6,449 bases of DNA, from assembly GCA_025454715.1 (NCBI GenBank), contig JALONY010000116.1, positions 1 to 6,449 of the forward strand. The letters are read 5' to 3'. Numbering within the stretch: the stretch's first letter is position 1; each line of letters opens with the position of its first letter. Under the pieces are notes generated by a model. That model had not been told where the DNA came from. It saw only the letters and a program-made list of their open reading frames with translations, and did no database searches. Origin of the DNA: Anaerolineae bacterium. GTDB lineage: Bacteria; Chloroflexota; Anaerolineae; Aggregatilineales; Phototrophicaceae. Positions 1 through 5,455 of the stretch are shown in pieces. A program made the position numbers and the translations under genes.

Positions 1-75
1 CGGGATGCCGTTTTTAGCACACCCGTTCTTAGGATACCCACTTTTTGCGCCCGTGTCACGGCGTCCGATGGTGCT

Positions 76-969
76 TTAGCCCGCCACCACCCGCACCGGT
101 GTGCCCCACGGGTCGGATGACTCGAAGCCGCCACTGACCGGCGCAACCGCCACCCCTGCACCGGTCAAGCGGGCGCGCACCGCCTCAACCTCACCCACGT
201 CGGGCAGTACGACCGTCCACCAGCGCAAGCCCGCCGAGCCGTTGGGCGGCGCACCCGCCCCGCGGCTTTGCCATTGGTTGGTGCCTAGATGGTGGTGATA
301 GCCCCCTGCCGACAAGAACGACGCCCCGGGCACACGCACCGTCACATCAAACCCCAACAGCTCACGATAGAAGCGCTCGCCTTGCGCCGTATCGCCGACG
401 CGCAAGTGCAGGTGGCCGACCACGGTCGAATCGGGCATCTTCCAGCTCGGTTGTGGCGCACCGGCCTCGGCGACAATGGCGCGCACGTCCAGCGCGTCGG
501 TGCCCATGTGCAGGCGGTCGGGCGCGTCCCATCGCCACGTCTCGCGGGGAAGGTCACGATACAGCTCTAGCCCGCATCGCCACGTCTCGCGGGGAAGGTC
601 ACGATACAGCTCTAGCCCGTTGCCGTCGGGGTCGGACAGGTAGGCCGCCTCGCTGACGTAGTGGTCACCGAAGCCCTGAAAGCCCCAACGCTCACGGTCA
701 ACGCGCAACAGGGCTTGGCCGAGGGCGGCGCGGCTGGGCAACAAGATGGCGACGTGGTATAGGCCGGTGCTGCGGGCGGGTTGGGGGGTCGCACCGGCGT
801 GCTCAATCAGGTGCAGCAGCGGGGTCTGCCCCGCCCCGACCGTGACCGTTGCGCCGTCACGGGCAAGCTCGGTCATGCCCAGCACGCGGGTATAAAAATC
901 GACCGAGCGATCGAGGTCAGCGACGGTCAGGGCGGCAGCGCCCAAGCGCAAGGTAGCGGGGAGCGACAT
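76..969 (-). CDS. Two-domain VOC family protein (CatE-like glyoxalase/extradiol dioxygenase fold)
   Basis: Predicted cytoplasmic metalloenzyme of the vicinal-oxygen-chelate superfamily, closest in layout to CatE-type catechol-2,3-dioxygenase/glyoxalase proteins. The N-terminal module covers roughly residues 8-125, with LTVADLDRSVDFY, a YHVAILLP strand (His72), and DPDGNGLELYRD with the usual metal-ligand Glu at 120. The second module covers roughly 183-294, with GHLHLRV (His186/188), a GGYHHH motif near 223-227, and DPWGTPVRV. At 297 aa it is about 15 aa longer than CatE-like proteins usually are. The excess equals an exact internal duplication: residues 118-131 (GLELYRDLPRETWR) recur at 133-146. 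The ATG at 969 follows an AAGGA Shine-Dalgarno on the minus strand about 8 nt away. It is transcribed divergently from the cysteine operon. The substrate cannot be read from sequence. The family call is firm, but whether the duplicated form is active is unknown. Confidence 0.9.
   Translation of the reverse strand: MSLPATLRLGAAALTVADLDRSVDFYTRVLGMTELARDGATVTVGAGQTPLLHLIEHAGATPQPARSTGLYHVAILLPSRAALGQALLRVDRERWGFQGFGDHYVSEAAYLSDPDGNGLELYRDLPRETWRCGLELYRDLPRETWRWDAPDRLHMGTDALDVRAIVAEAGAPQPSWKMPDSTVVGHLHLRVGDTAQGERFYRELLGFDVTVRVPGASFLSAGGYHHHLGTNQWQSRGAGAPPNGSAGLRWWTVVLPDVGEVEAVRARLTGAGVAVAPVSGGFESSDPWGTPVRVVAG
530..619. repeat. Exact 2 x 45-bp tandem duplication inside the VOC gene
   Basis: Bases 530-574 and 575-619 are identical over all 45 positions. 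The flanking bases differ, so the repeat unit is exactly 45 bp. The length is a multiple of three and the frame stays open, adding 15 residues right after the first VOC module. The repeated segment contains the GLELYRD strand that normally carries a metal-binding Glu, so the protein has two candidate Glu residues (120 and 135). Absence of any divergence suggests a recent event or an assembly artefact. Confidence 0.97.
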
Positions 970-1066
970 GATGGGGTTCCTTTGGGGGAGCGGGCGTCAT
1001 GTTGGATTAGACGCGCCGACTCATGCGCCCCTCACGGCTTTGAGACCATCCTGTTACCGCCATCGC

Positions 1067-1095
1067 TTGCAACGGGGCGAGGCGCGGGGTATGCT
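1067..1095 (+). promoter_or_regulatory. Sigma70-type promoter for the cysteine-sulfur operon
   Basis: TTGCAA (1067-1072) and TATGCT (1090-1095) are separated by exactly 17 nt. Each hexamer matches the consensus at four of six positions. Initiation 7-8 nt downstream of the -10 would fall at about 1102-1103, which is the A of an ATGATG. The transcript would then begin at or within one base of a start codon, giving a leaderless ORF. Nothing resembling a Shine-Dalgarno precedes the in-frame ATGs downstream, which agrees with leaderless initiation. The start site is predicted only. Confidence 0.55.
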
Positions 1096-1102
1096 CATGT
1101 GT

Positions 1103-1192
1103 ATGATGACCCAAAGCATGTTCACTCACCCCCACGCTCCCCGCCCCATGCCCTGCATGTGTGCGTGTCGTTGCGTACCCCGTGGGGTCTGA
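1103..1192 (+). CDS. Polycysteine leader peptide (29 aa), predicted cysteine-responsive attenuator ORF
   Basis: This short ORF starts ATGATG and ends with MPCMCACRCVPRGV followed by TGA at 1190-1192. Four Cys codons occupy alternate positions (1154 TGC, 1160 TGT, 1166 TGT, 1172 TGC), i.e. residues 18, 20, 22 and 24. Four cysteines in seven codons is far above chance and is the signature of a ribosome-stalling leader. The stop codon lies 56 nt before the 5' arm of an intrinsic terminator, and the first structural gene begins 112 nt after the stop. No Shine-Dalgarno is visible, and the likely promoter would start the mRNA at this ATG. Leaderless polycysteine sORFs acting as cysteine-responsive attenuators are known in mycobacteria. 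Shorter starts at 1118 or 1148 keep all four Cys codons. The peptide itself probably has no function beyond being translated. Confidence 0.65.
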   Translation: MMTQSMFTHPHAPRPMPCMCACRCVPRGV

Positions 1193-1278
1193 GCGTGTGA
1201 CCGGTCGGGCGGCCTGAACAAGGCGGCTTGGACGTAAGAGCGTAAGCAGGTCAACCGTTCAGACGGTTGGCCTTTTTT
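1193..1278 (+). promoter_or_regulatory. Candidate transcription attenuator (antiterminator versus terminator)
   Basis: Bases 1193-1202 (GCGTGTGACC), immediately after the leader stop codon, can pair with the 5' arm of the terminator at 1249-1258 (GGTCAACCGT). This gives five continuous pairs, a 2x2 internal mismatch, then two pairs and a G-U. A ribosome stalled at the Cys codons would leave 1193-1202 free to block the terminator. A ribosome that reaches the stop codon would cover it and let the terminator form. The intervening RNA has a small GCCT/AGGC hairpin (1212-1224). The exclusive pairing was worked out by eye and no free energies were computed. Confidence 0.5.
1249..1278 (+). terminator. 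Intrinsic terminator upstream of the JAMM gene
   Basis: GGTCAACCGT (1249-1258) pairs with ACGGTTGGCC (1263-1272), giving ten pairs including one G-U around a TCAG tetraloop, followed directly by six T (1273-1278). It is a canonical Rho-independent terminator but lies 25 nt before the start codon of the operon's first gene. It therefore ends only the leader transcript, as an attenuator does. Confidence 0.88.
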
Positions 1279-1303
1279 GTCGAGTGGCACCAGAGGATAT
1301 GTG

Positions 1304-1741
1304 ATGACGGTTCGGCTGACAACAGACCTGCGGGCGCACTTGTTCGCCCATCTGCAAAGCACCTACCCCAACGAGGGCGGCGGATTTTTGCTGGGCACGT
1401 TGGCGGGCGGGGAGTGGCAGATTGTCGATCATTCGCCGGTGGTCAACAGCTTTGCCGAGGCCGAGCAGTTCCACCGCTACGCCATGACCCCGCTGGAGTA
1501 CGCCAAGCACGAGGACATCGCCGACGAGCGCGGCCTGACCCTGTTGGGCTGGTATCACAGCCACCCGAACTCGCCCGCCGTGCCCTCGGCTTATGACCTG
1601 AACGCGGCAGTACACGGCACCGGCGTGCATTTCTTGTGGCTGATTGCCCAAGTCAACGACGGGCAAGCCGTCGATTTGCGCGCCTATCAGCTCCGCCCCG
1701 ACAAGACCGGCTTCGACCAACACCCGATTACCCTCGCTTAA
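1304..1741 (+). CDS. mec: Mec-like JAMM/MPN+ zinc metalloprotease (M67 family)
   Basis: A 145-aa cytoplasmic zinc peptidase, about the size of the mycobacterial Mec protein. The JAMM signature is complete: catalytic Glu24 (NEGGGFLLG), His85-Ser86-His87-Pro (GWYHSHP), Ser95 and the zinc ligand Asp98 (PSAYD). Mec removes cysteine from the C terminus of the sulfur carrier CysO, the last step of CysM/CysO cysteine synthesis. The next gene here encodes a CysO-like domain 18 nt downstream, which strongly supports that role. Because this CysO has a C-terminal extension after Gly-Gly, the enzyme may also have to cut the precursor there (inference). The ATG at 1304 has AGAGGA (1292-1297) 6 nt away. 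An in-frame TTG at 1277 lies inside the terminator T-run and was discarded. Expression is probably controlled by the upstream attenuator. Confidence 0.88.
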   Translation: MTVRLTTDLRAHLFAHLQSTYPNEGGGFLLGTLAGGEWQIVDHSPVVNSFAEAEQFHRYAMTPLEYAKHEDIADERGLTLLGWYHSHPNSPAVPSAYDLNAAVHGTGVHFLWLIAQVNDGQAVDLRAYQLRPDKTGFDQHPITLA

Positions 1742-1759
1742 CCCTTAGGAGACCCCCTC

Positions 1760-2476
1760 ATGCCCTCGATTAAAATCCCGACCCCGCTGCGCGCCTATAC
1801 CGGCGGCAACGCCCAAGTCACCGTCACCGGCGGCACCATCCGCGCCGCCCTCGACGACCTGACCACCCAGTTCCCCGACCTCAAGCCGCACCTGTTCAAC
1901 AACAGCGAGTTGCGCTCGTTCGTCAATATTTTCGTCGGTGATGAGGACATCCGCTTCTTGGACGGCCTCGATACGCCGGTCGAGGCGGGCGACGCGCTCC
2001 GCATCATCCCCAGCATCGCCGGTGGCCAAAATGTGCCGCGCCGCGTCGATCAGACCGGCCTGCGGGTCGGGCAGTTGGCGACCATCATCTTGTTGCTGCT
2101 GGCGTTCGTGCTCAACCTGTGGCCGGTGGTCTTGTTCGTGGCGGTCGCGCAGTTGCTGGGCGGCCTCGATGCGGCCTATGCCCCGTACAAGCTGTTCTAT
2201 CAGCACGTCGTCAAGCCGCGTGGCCTCGCCAAGCCCAACCTGACGGTCGATAACCCCGAGCCGCACCGCTTCGCCATGTTGGTGGGCGCGGGCTTCAACT
2301 TCGCGGCGGTGCTGGCCATCCTGACCGGTGCGGCGGGCTTGGGCTGGGCGTTGGTGTGGGTGGTCATCGCGCTGGCCAACCTGAACTATTGGCTGGGCTT
2401 CTGCCTCGGGTGCTTCGTCTATTACCAATTGAACAAGCTGGGCGTGCCGGGCTTCACCCGCGCCCCGCTGGCCTAA
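1760..2476 (+). CDS. cysO: CysO-like sulfur carrier (ThiS/MoaD fold) fused to DUF4395 membrane domain
   Basis: A 238-aa fusion. Residues 1-89 form a ubiquitin-fold ThiS/MoaD domain with close resemblance to actinobacterial CysO: IPTPLRAYTGG at 6-16, SFVNIFVGDEDIRF at 53-66, and IIPSIAGG at 82-89. In CysO and MoaD the Gly-Gly is the C terminus that is activated to a thiocarboxylate. Here Gly88-Gly89 is followed by a QNVPRRVDQ linker and a DUF4395 domain with about four membrane helices (roughly 104-120, 121-136, 170-190, 195-222). That domain ends in a GFCLGC motif (Cys215, Cys218), typical of DUF4395. The carrier domain should face the cytoplasm. AGGAG (1747-1751) sits 8 nt before the ATG. 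Neighbours are a Mec-like protease and a thioredoxin. CysM and an adenylating ThiF/MoeZ enzyme are not in the window. Family calls are firm. That Gly-Gly is exposed by cleavage is inference. Confidence 0.88.
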   Translation: MPSIKIPTPLRAYTGGNAQVTVTGGTIRAALDDLTTQFPDLKPHLFNNSELRSFVNIFVGDEDIRFLDGLDTPVEAGDALRIIPSIAGGQNVPRRVDQTGLRVGQLATIILLLLAFVLNLWPVVLFVAVAQLLGGLDAAYAPYKLFYQHVVKPRGLAKPNLTVDNPEPHRFAMLVGAGFNFAAVLAILTGAAGLGWALVWVVIALANLNYWLGFCLGCFVYYQLNKLGVPGFTRAPLA

Positions 2477-2522
2477 CTTTCGTCCGCCCGCCGGTCGGGA
2501 ACGTTATTTTGGAGTTGGTGTC

Positions 2523-2945
2523 ATGTTGGAACGTCTCGCGCTCGCGCTCGTGTTGCTCCTCGTCGGCCTCGTGGCCTATCGCGCCTTCACCGCGTGGCAA
2601 TTGCGGCGCGCCAGCGCGCAGCACCGGCAAATCGCCGACCCGCTCCTGACCGACGCGCCCAACGTCCCGACCGTGCTGTATTTCACCACCCCGACCTGCG
2701 CCCCGTGCAAGACCACCCAGACGCCGGTGCTCAACCAGCTCAAGGCCGAGCTGGGCGAGCGCCTGCACGTGGTGCGGGTCGATGCCGAGGCTGACCCCGA
2801 GGCGGCGGCGCGCTGGGGCGTGCTGACCGTCCCGACCGTGTTCGTGTTGGACGCCAACGGCAAGCCACAACGGGTTTTCAATGGGGTGGTGGGCGCGCCC
2901 GCCCTGCGCCAAGCCTTGCAACCGCTGGGAAACGCCGCGGCCTGA
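2523..2945 (+). CDS. Membrane-anchored thioredoxin-family protein
   Basis: A 140-aa thiol-disulfide oxidoreductase. An N-terminal hydrophobic helix (about residues 5-19) is followed by a basic stretch (Arg20, Arg28, Arg29) and a thioredoxin fold from about residue 45. The active site is Cys59-Ala-Pro-Cys62 (PTCAPCK) and the cis-proline is Pro104 in TVPT. No lipobox is present and the helix looks like an uncleaved anchor. Positive charge follows the helix, which by the positive-inside rule suggests a cytoplasmic active domain, though this is not certain. GGAG (2511-2514) precedes the ATG by 8 nt. The gene is 46 nt after the CysO-DUF4395 gene and just before a terminator, so it is the last gene of the operon. 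Thioredoxins next to DUF4395 genes are common. It may reduce the DUF4395 CxxC or a sulfur-transfer intermediate. Confidence 0.88.
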   Translation: MLERLALALVLLLVGLVAYRAFTAWQLRRASAQHRQIADPLLTDAPNVPTVLYFTTPTCAPCKTTQTPVLNQLKAELGERLHVVRVDAEADPEAAARWGVLTVPTVFVLDANGKPQRVFNGVVGAPALRQALQPLGNAAA

Positions 2946-2958
2946 TACGTCGCCCCAC

Positions 2959-3007
2959 CCGCCCGACACCCCCGCCCAACGCCATGCGCGTCGGGCGGTT
3001 TTATTTT
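2959..3007 (+). terminator. Intrinsic terminator of the cysteine-sulfur operon
   Basis: CCGCCCGAC (2959-2967) pairs perfectly with GTCGGGCGG (2990-2998), nine pairs around a 22-nt loop, followed by TTTTATTTT (2999-3007). It starts 13 nt after the thioredoxin stop and separates the operon from the transporter gene. Confidence 0.82.
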
Positions 3008-3138
3008 GCGCGCCCCACACACGCTCCCAATGGACTCGCGTGGATACGACATCCTAGACCCGAGTGTTTTACGATACTGAAACCGTTATCTTTGCAGCAT
3101 ATGCAGCGCATCTCCGCACCGAAAGGGCGAAAAACCAC

Positions 3139-4107
3139 ATGAAATTACGCGCATGGATCAGTTTTTGGGTGTTATCGGCCATCTGGGGCTCATCGTTTTT
3201 GTTGATTCGCATCGGTGTGACCGAATCGCCCGACGCGGCTACCGCCGCCACCATGTCGGCGGCACAAGTCGCGTTCATCCGCTCGACCATCGCGGCCATC
3301 GGCCTAAACATGGTCTTGTTCTTGCGCGGCAAGCGCCACGGCTACGACCGCCAGACATGGTTCGGGCTGGCCTTGCTGGGGGTGGGCAATGCGGTGCTGC
3401 CGTATTGGTTGATTGGCTTGGGTGAGCAAAGCATCGAGTCGGCCTTGGCCAGCATCGTGCAGGCCACCGTGCCGTTGTTCTCGTTGCTCATCGCGCACGT
3501 CTTCTTGCCCGACGAGAAAATTAACCCGCAAAAGCTGGTCGGGCTGGCGCTCGGGTTTACCGGCGTGGTCATCCTCGCCACGCGCAGCGCAGGCGGCGGC
3601 ACCGAAAACTCGCTGTTGGGCATGTTGGCCGTGGCCGCGGCCTCGCTCAGCTACGCCATCTTCACCGTTTACAGCCGCCGCACCGTGCTCAAGACGTTGG
3701 AGCCGATTCAAGTCGCGGCGGGGTCGTTCATCTTCGCCGGGCTGGGCGGGGTCGTCTTCGTGTTCCTCGAGCCGTTGCTGGGCGGTCGCCCCGCCGCAGA
3801 CCTCGCGCAGGTGCCCAGCGGGGCGCTGATTGCGGTGGTGCTGCTCGGGCTGGTCAACACGTTCGTGGCCTATCTCTTCTTCTACTCCATCATCAAGGAG
3901 CTGGGCGCGTTCATCGCCTCGAACGTGACGTATGTCGTGCCGGTATTCGGGGTGTTGCTGGGCGCGCTGGCCGGTGAGACCATCGACGGGCGCTTGCTGT
4001 TGGGCGGGGCGTTCATCTTCGCAGGGGTGGCGGCCATCAACCTCGGCGGGCGGGTGCTGGCGTGGTACGCGGCGCGGCGGGCGGTACAGGCCGGCAAACC
4101 GTCCTAA
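3139..4107 (+). CDS. EamA/DMT-family inner-membrane transporter
   Basis: A 322-aa polytopic protein with about ten hydrophobic helices and the two EamA repeats of the drug/metabolite transporter superfamily. Repeat 1 covers about 5-148, with SAIWGSSFLLIRIG near 13-26 and SALASIVQATVPLF at 101-114. Repeat 2 covers about 157-302, with a matching SNVTYVVPVFGVLLGALAGE at 261-280. Length and layout are normal for the family. The ATG at 3139 gives the standard first helix. A GTG at 3064 in frame would add 25 residues with no family resemblance. A weak AAGGG lies 11 nt upstream. The terminator before it implies its own promoter, which I could not identify. E. coli EamA exports O-acetylserine and cysteine, so a link to the neighbouring operon is conceivable, but family members carry many substrates. 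Confidence 0.88.
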   Translation: MKLRAWISFWVLSAIWGSSFLLIRIGVTESPDAATAATMSAAQVAFIRSTIAAIGLNMVLFLRGKRHGYDRQTWFGLALLGVGNAVLPYWLIGLGEQSIESALASIVQATVPLFSLLIAHVFLPDEKINPQKLVGLALGFTGVVILATRSAGGGTENSLLGMLAVAAASLSYAIFTVYSRRTVLKTLEPIQVAAGSFIFAGLGGVVFVFLEPLLGGRPAADLAQVPSGALIAVVLLGLVNTFVAYLFFYSIIKELGAFIASNVTYVVPVFGVLLGALAGETIDGRLLLGGAFIFAGVAAINLGGRVLAWYAARRAVQAGKPS

Positions 4108-4315
4108 GCCCTCACTCCACCAAGCGCTCCCACTCGCCCACCTAAACCCTTCATGAGAAAACCTTTTCAGCCCGTTGGGTTGTCGCCACGCCGCGCAATC
4201 CATCGTTATGATGATAGAGTCACCTGCGAACGTCGGGGCGCTCTCTCTTACATCGCTGAGCCCCCCGCACAGAGGGACAGCTTGCTACCGTTCGACACAC
4301 ACAGGAGCGCTACCG

Positions 4316-4969
4316 ATGGATTTTTATGATGTCCTCCGCACCGCTGGTACAGCCCGCTATTACAAAGAAGACCCGATCCCCGACGACGTGCTGACCCGCG
4401 TGCTCGATGCGGCGCGCTGGGCACCCCAAGGCGGTAACCGCCAGCCCAATCGGTACGTGGTGGTTCGCGACCCCGCCAAGAAGCAGGCGCTGCGTGACCT
4501 GTACTTCCCCGTCTGGCGCGAGTATCTGGCCAAGGCAGGCGTCGGCGAAATCGCCATCAAGGGCAACCTCATCCCCAAGCTGTTGCAAGACGCGGATTAT
4601 TTCGCCGATAACTTCCACAAGGTGCCCGCCATCGTGGTCGTGTGCGCCCACATGCCCGACATCCACCCGACCGACCTCGAGCTGGAGCGCGACCCGATCG
4701 TGTACGGCGCGTCGGTCTACCCCGCGGTGCAAAACCTGCTGTTGGCGGCGCGCTACGAAGGCTTGGGCGGCTCGCTGACCACGCTGCTGTGCGCCGAGGA
4801 GCCCGCCGTCAAGGCGATGCTCAACATCCCCGACCCGTATGCCACCGCCGCCCACCTCGCCCTCGGCTACCTGTCCAAGCCGTTCCCGTCCAAGCTCACC
4901 CGTATGCCGCTGACCGAAGTCGTGTTCTCCGAAGAGTTCGGCGCACCGTTGTACCCGCACGCCGAGTAG
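4316..4969 (+). CDS. Nitroreductase-family FMN oxidoreductase
   Basis: A 217-aa soluble protein of the FMN-dependent nitroreductase superfamily, which uses NAD(P)H to reduce nitro compounds, quinones, flavins or enones. Family marks include the N-terminal FMN phosphate-binding region with Arg14 in TARYYKEDPIP, PQGGNRQPNRYVVV at 37-50 (Asn41 and Gln43 typical flavin contacts), SVYPAVQNLLLAARYEGLGG at 133-152, and LALGYL at 181-186 before the closing basic segment. Length is normal. AGGAG (4303-4307) lies 8 nt before the ATG at 4316. In-frame upstream codons back to 4175 show no family similarity and were excluded. It appears monocistronic, with a strong terminator 35 nt after the stop. The physiological substrate is unknown. 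Confidence 0.88.
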   Translation: MDFYDVLRTAGTARYYKEDPIPDDVLTRVLDAARWAPQGGNRQPNRYVVVRDPAKKQALRDLYFPVWREYLAKAGVGEIAIKGNLIPKLLQDADYFADNFHKVPAIVVVCAHMPDIHPTDLELERDPIVYGASVYPAVQNLLLAARYEGLGGSLTTLLCAEEPAVKAMLNIPDPYATAAHLALGYLSKPFPSKLTRMPLTEVVFSEEFGAPLYPHAE

Positions 4970-5003
4970 GGCGGTCATACCGGCAATCTGCCCAAAAACG
5001 CGA

Positions 5004-5031
5004 GCGCCCCTACGAGTGTAGGGGCGCTTTT
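5004..5031 (+). terminator. Intrinsic terminator after the nitroreductase gene
   Basis: GCGCCCCTAC (5004-5013) and GTAGGGGCGC (5018-5027) form ten perfect pairs around a GAGT loop, followed by TTTT (5028-5031). The flanking AACGC (4997-5001) and GCGTT (5032-5036) could extend the stem. The A-run at 4994-4998 would give weak termination on the other strand too, but no minus-strand gene points at it. Confidence 0.88.
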
Positions 5032-5170
5032 GCGTTCTGGCTGAGGTTGAGAGGAAAAATCTCTTGTAAGAGTTTTATTTTTGCCCTCAGCCGTCTTATG
5101 TGCCATAGGATAACGCCGCGCCCCCGCCCGTGCAATCCCCGCGTATCGGTGGGCACTGTGTGAAGAAAAG

Positions 5171-5184
5171 GATTATCGATAATC
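5171..5184. promoter_or_regulatory. Perfect 14-bp palindrome, possible operator
   Basis: GATTATCGATAATC is a perfect two-fold palindrome without a spacer, of the kind bound by dimeric regulators. It lies about 270 nt before the response regulator gene, with no clear promoter nearby, so its target is unknown. Confidence 0.3.
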
Positions 5185-5196
5185 TATCGTTCAAGA

Positions 5197-5234
5197 GGTT
5201 TCGGCTGTAGGGTGGATGAGCGCAGGCTGAAACC
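5197..5234 (+). other. 10-bp stem-loop in the intergenic region
   Basis: GGTTTCGGCT (5197-5206) pairs with GGCTGAAACC (5225-5234): eight Watson-Crick and two G-U pairs around an 18-nt loop. There is no U-tract after it, so it is not an intrinsic terminator. It could be part of a structured RNA or 5' leader; no known family was recognised. Confidence 0.35.
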
Positions 5235-5401
5235 GTTGCCGTAAACCTTTACAGCTTGTGCTCAAACAGGTTAACCCGACATTAAGACCTGTATGACGTA
5301 GCCGAAAGATTGTGCGATGTGCCCAAATCTTCCCTTAAGGTTGGATGTCTTGCACAGTTGCTCGGTGGATGAACCCGAGTCGCGCCAAAACCGAAGATTT
5401 G

Positions 5402-5410
5402 TGGTATAAC
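5402..5410 (+). promoter_or_regulatory. Extended -10 promoter for the response regulator gene
   Basis: TGGTATAAC contains the extended TGn motif followed by TATAAC (5405-5410, five of six matches). No good -35 is seen 16-18 nt upstream, as expected for an extended -10 promoter or one needing an activator. Predicted initiation near 5417 gives a leader of about 39 nt. Confidence 0.5.
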
Positions 5411-5455
5411 ATTTTTCATATGTAACCCACGTCTTTTGAACCTAGGATGACAGGT

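Larger units (their letters stand above)
5032..5401. other. Gene-free intergenic stretch with several inverted repeats
   Basis: I find no protein gene, tRNA or rRNA here. The stretch is visibly more A+T-rich than the flanking genes. It holds short inverted repeats (CTCT/AGAG at 5061-5072, CTGAGG/CCTCAG at 5041-5090, GTAAA/TTTAC at 5241-5252), a 14-bp palindrome at 5171-5184 and a 10-bp hairpin at 5197-5234. It may contain an operator region or a small RNA for the downstream regulator gene, but no known family was recognised. Confidence 0.4.

Noticed and set aside
781..1200. Plus-strand 139-codon frame overlapping the VOC start and leader region
   Set aside because: Mostly antisense to the VOC gene, and it reads the leader region in a frame without the cysteine pattern. 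No Shine-Dalgarno.
1103..1278. T-box or SAM riboswitch as the explanation for the leader
   Set aside because: No T-box core sequence and no SAM-I-like multi-helix junction can be seen. The short leader with polycysteine codons explains the terminator better.
1277..1303. TTG at 1277 as the start of the JAMM protein
   Set aside because: It lies in the T-run of the terminator and has no Shine-Dalgarno. The ATG at 1304 has AGAGGA 6 nt away and matches the family N terminus.
1745..2428. Long minus-strand open frame opposite the CysO-DUF4395 gene (227 codons)
   Set aside because: Low-complexity translation rich in Gln, Arg, Asp and Glu, typical of a shadow in GC-rich DNA. The plus strand has clear CysO and DUF4395 motifs.
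3064..3138. GTG at 3064 as the transporter start
   Set aside because: The extra 25 residues do not resemble EamA proteins. The ATG at 3139 gives the normal first membrane helix.
3304..4203. Minus-strand open frame of 299 codons opposite the transporter
   Set aside because: Arg/Gln/His-rich translation without a recognisable domain, entirely antisense to a convincing EamA gene. The same applies to minus-strand frames at 2454-3020 and 4310-4978.
4180..4212. TTGTCG and TATGAT as a promoter for the nitroreductase gene
   Set aside because: The spacer is 21 nt, too long for a standard promoter. The TATGAT alone is not enough to call one.
5061..5082. CTCTTGTAAGAG followed by a T-rich run as a terminator
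   Set aside because: The stem is only four or five A/T-containing pairs with a tiny loop, and a far stronger terminator already sits at 5004-5031.
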